From positions 1-9,650 of the forward strand of contig JBDSEG010000244.1 in the NCBI GenBank assembly GCA_039920165.1: 9,650 bases of DNA. Direction: 5' to 3'. Position numbers and translations under genes: made by a program. The notes beneath the pieces were generated by a model that did no database searches, was not told the origin of the DNA, and saw only the letters and a program-made list of their open reading frames with translations. Source of the stretch: JBDSEG01 sp039920165 (GTDB lineage: Bacteria > Pseudomonadota > Gammaproteobacteria > Burkholderiales > Burkholderiaceae_C). Positions 8,508 to 9,650 of the stretch are shown here, piece after piece (position 1 is the stretch's first letter; each line of letters begins with the position of its first letter).

Positions 8508-9368
8508 ATGAGACTCGCTTTTTTCGGAACCGGACTGATGGGTTCGGGCTTCGTTCGCCGAATGCTCTCGAACGGCCACGAGGTGCAAGTCTGGAACCGC
8601 AGCCCGGCCAAGGCACGCGCGCTCGAAGCCGATGGCGCCCAGGCCTTCGACGACCCGGCCGCCGCCCTCGCCGGCGCGCAACGGATTCACCTCTCGCTCG
8701 CCGACGATGCCTCGGTCGACGCGGTGCTGGAGCCGCTCGCGCAGGCGATCCCCGCCTCGACCTGGATCGTCGACCACACGACGACCGCGGTGACGCCGAC
8801 CGCCGAACGCATCGCGCGTTGGGAAGCGCGCGGCCGAACCTTCGTCCACGCGCCGGTCTTCATGGGCCCGGCGAATGCGCGCGACGGCAGCGGGCTGATG
8901 CTCGTCAGCGGACCGCGCGAGCGCCACGACGCCCTGCTCGAATCGCTACAGAAGATGACCGGCAAGGTGGTCTATCTCGGCGAGCAACCCGAGCGCGCCG
9001 CGGCCTTCAAGCTGTTCGGCAACCTGACGCTGATCGGCATCCTGGGCGTGCTCGGCGACCTGAACCGCCTCGCCCACTCGGTAGGCATTTCGACCGCCGA
9101 TGCGTTCTCGCTGTTCGAGCATTTCAACCCCGGGCAGTCGCTGCCGGCGCGGGCGGCGCGCATCGAGGCGGGCGATTTCACCCACCCTTCGTTCGAGGTC
9201 GCGATGGCGCGCAAGGATGTGCGTCTGATGATCGAGCAGGCCGCGCGCGCGGGGGTCGATCTGTACGTGTTGCCCGGCGTGGCGGCGATGTTCGATGCCG
9301 CAATCGCGCGCGGCGAAGGCGCGCTAGACGCAAGCGCCGCGGCGCGCGCACCCACATCACCCACCTAA
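8508..9368 (+). CDS. NAD(P)-dependent oxidoreductase of the 3-hydroxyisobutyrate dehydrogenase (beta-hydroxyacid dehydrogenase) family
   Basis: A 286-residue protein, the normal length for this family, which interconverts beta- or gamma-hydroxyacids and their semialdehydes. The N-terminal Rossmann fold has GTGLMG at 7-12 and a WNRS turn at 29-32. The arginine there (R31) suggests NADP(H), as in succinic/glyoxylic semialdehyde reductases (inference). The catalytic lysine is K168 in AAFKLFGNLTLIG, with N172 following. The substrate loop, usually DAPVSGG, reads HAPVFMGP at 114-121, lacking the usual aspartate and the serine-glycine-glycine. The C-terminal helical domain includes FTHPSFEVAMARKDVRLM, the family's F-x-x-x-x-x-x-KD-[LV] element. 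The alanine-rich tail after about residue 275 is low complexity. It is followed after 16 nt by an aldehyde dehydrogenase gene, so a semialdehyde/hydroxyacid pair is likely. No strong Shine-Dalgarno sequence precedes the ATG. Confidence 0.9.
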   Translation: MRLAFFGTGLMGSGFVRRMLSNGHEVQVWNRSPAKARALEADGAQAFDDPAAALAGAQRIHLSLADDASVDAVLEPLAQAIPASTWIVDHTTTAVTPTAERIARWEARGRTFVHAPVFMGPANARDGSGLMLVSGPRERHDALLESLQKMTGKVVYLGEQPERAAAFKLFGNLTLIGILGVLGDLNRLAHSVGISTADAFSLFEHFNPGQSLPARAARIEAGDFTHPSFEVAMARKDVRLMIEQAARAGVDLYVLPGVAAMFDAAIARGEGALDASAAARAPTSPT

Positions 9369-9372
9369 TTGC

Positions 9373-9378
9373 AAGGAG
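9373..9378 (+). promoter_or_regulatory. Strong ribosome binding site of the aldehyde dehydrogenase gene
   Basis: AAGGAG lies six bases before the ATG at 9385, the best Shine-Dalgarno sequence in the window. It sits in the 16-nt gap after the dehydrogenase stop and fixes the start of the partial gene. Confidence 0.75.
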
Positions 9379-9384
9379 AAAACC

Positions 9385-9650
9385 ATGGCATACCAGAGCA
9401 CCAATCCGTACGACGGCAAAGTCTTCGCATCGTTCGAGGAGATCGACGATGGGCAGCTCGAAGCGAAGCTGCATACCGCGACCGAGTGCTTCGAAAAGCA
9501 GTGGCGCGACACCAGCTTCGGCGAGCGCAAGGCAGTGCTCGCGCGCGCCGCGGCGCTGATGCGCGAACGCTCGAAGGAACTGGCCGAATACGCCACGCTG
9601 GAGATGGGCAAGCTGATCGCGCAAAGCCAGGGCGAAGTCGCACTGAGCGC
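9385..9650 (+). CDS. Aldehyde dehydrogenase, succinate-semialdehyde dehydrogenase-like, 3'-truncated by the window
   Basis: The first 88 codons of an NAD(P)-dependent aldehyde dehydrogenase are present and open to the window edge. The N-terminus (MAYQSTNPYDGKVF) and the WRDTSFGERKAVLARAAALM and EMGKLIAQSQGEVALS segments match the succinate-semialdehyde dehydrogenase group (Sad/GabD-like). The nucleotide-binding and catalytic Cys/Glu regions lie beyond the window, so neither substrate nor activity can be judged. The gene follows the HIBADH-family gene by 16 nt and is probably co-transcribed, fitting a pathway in which a semialdehyde is either reduced to a hydroxyacid or oxidised to the acid. 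The superfamily is certain; the substrate group is a moderate inference from the N-terminus. Confidence 0.88.
   Translation, partial: MAYQSTNPYDGKVFASFEEIDDGQLEAKLHTATECFEKQWRDTSFGERKAVLARAAALMRERSKELAEYATLEMGKLIAQSQGEVALS

Noticed and set aside
8477..9559. A 360-codon plus-strand frame overlapping the HIBADH-family gene
   Set aside because: Arg/Ala-rich out-of-frame shadow; the frame starting at 8508 carries the Rossmann motif and catalytic lysine.

Overview
The window is a gene-dense piece of a high-GC (about two thirds G+C by eye) proteobacterial chromosome. A TRAP transporter, a monomeric NADP-isocitrate dehydrogenase, Shine-Dalgarno-led genes and 1-4 nt gene overlaps fit a beta- or gammaproteobacterium; no rRNA or other marker narrows this. 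I see no tRNA, insertion sequence, phage gene, CRISPR array or other mobile element, and base composition looks even throughout.

Left block (1-3620, + strand): an acid-sugar catabolic operon. It holds the C-terminal part of a TRAP large permease (DctM type), a mandelate racemase-subgroup enolase-superfamily enzyme with all the active-site residues, and a mannitol dehydrogenase/fructuronate reductase-family polyol dehydrogenase that starts at a GTG overlapping the previous stop by 4 nt. A plausible reading is uptake of a hexuronate or aldonate/aldarate, with NAD(P)-linked oxidoreduction and dehydration towards a 2-keto-3-deoxy acid. The exact substrate cannot be read from the sequence.

Middle block (3634-7754, - strand): the monomeric NADP-dependent isocitrate dehydrogenase (TCA cycle) converges on the sugar operon with a 13-bp gap. 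A 267-bp spacer rich in GC dyads separates it from a two-gene unit: an epoxide hydrolase-like alpha/beta hydrolase and an isochorismatase-family hydrolase, coupled through TGATG.

Right block (7860-9650, + strand): divergent from the alpha/beta hydrolase is a small secreted protein with a signal peptide and a glycine-rich, beta-rich body. Next comes a 3-hydroxyisobutyrate dehydrogenase-family oxidoreductase with an unusual substrate-loop sequence. Sixteen bases later an aldehyde dehydrogenase resembling succinate-semialdehyde dehydrogenase begins and is cut by the window end. These last two probably form a unit acting on a semialdehyde and its hydroxyacid.

Overall this is ordinary metabolic chromosome. 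I did not find a defence system, mobile element or clearly new multi-gene system. The items most worth checking are the substrate of the sugar-acid operon, the altered loop in the HIBADH-family enzyme, the secreted protein, and the dyad cluster upstream of the isocitrate dehydrogenase gene.
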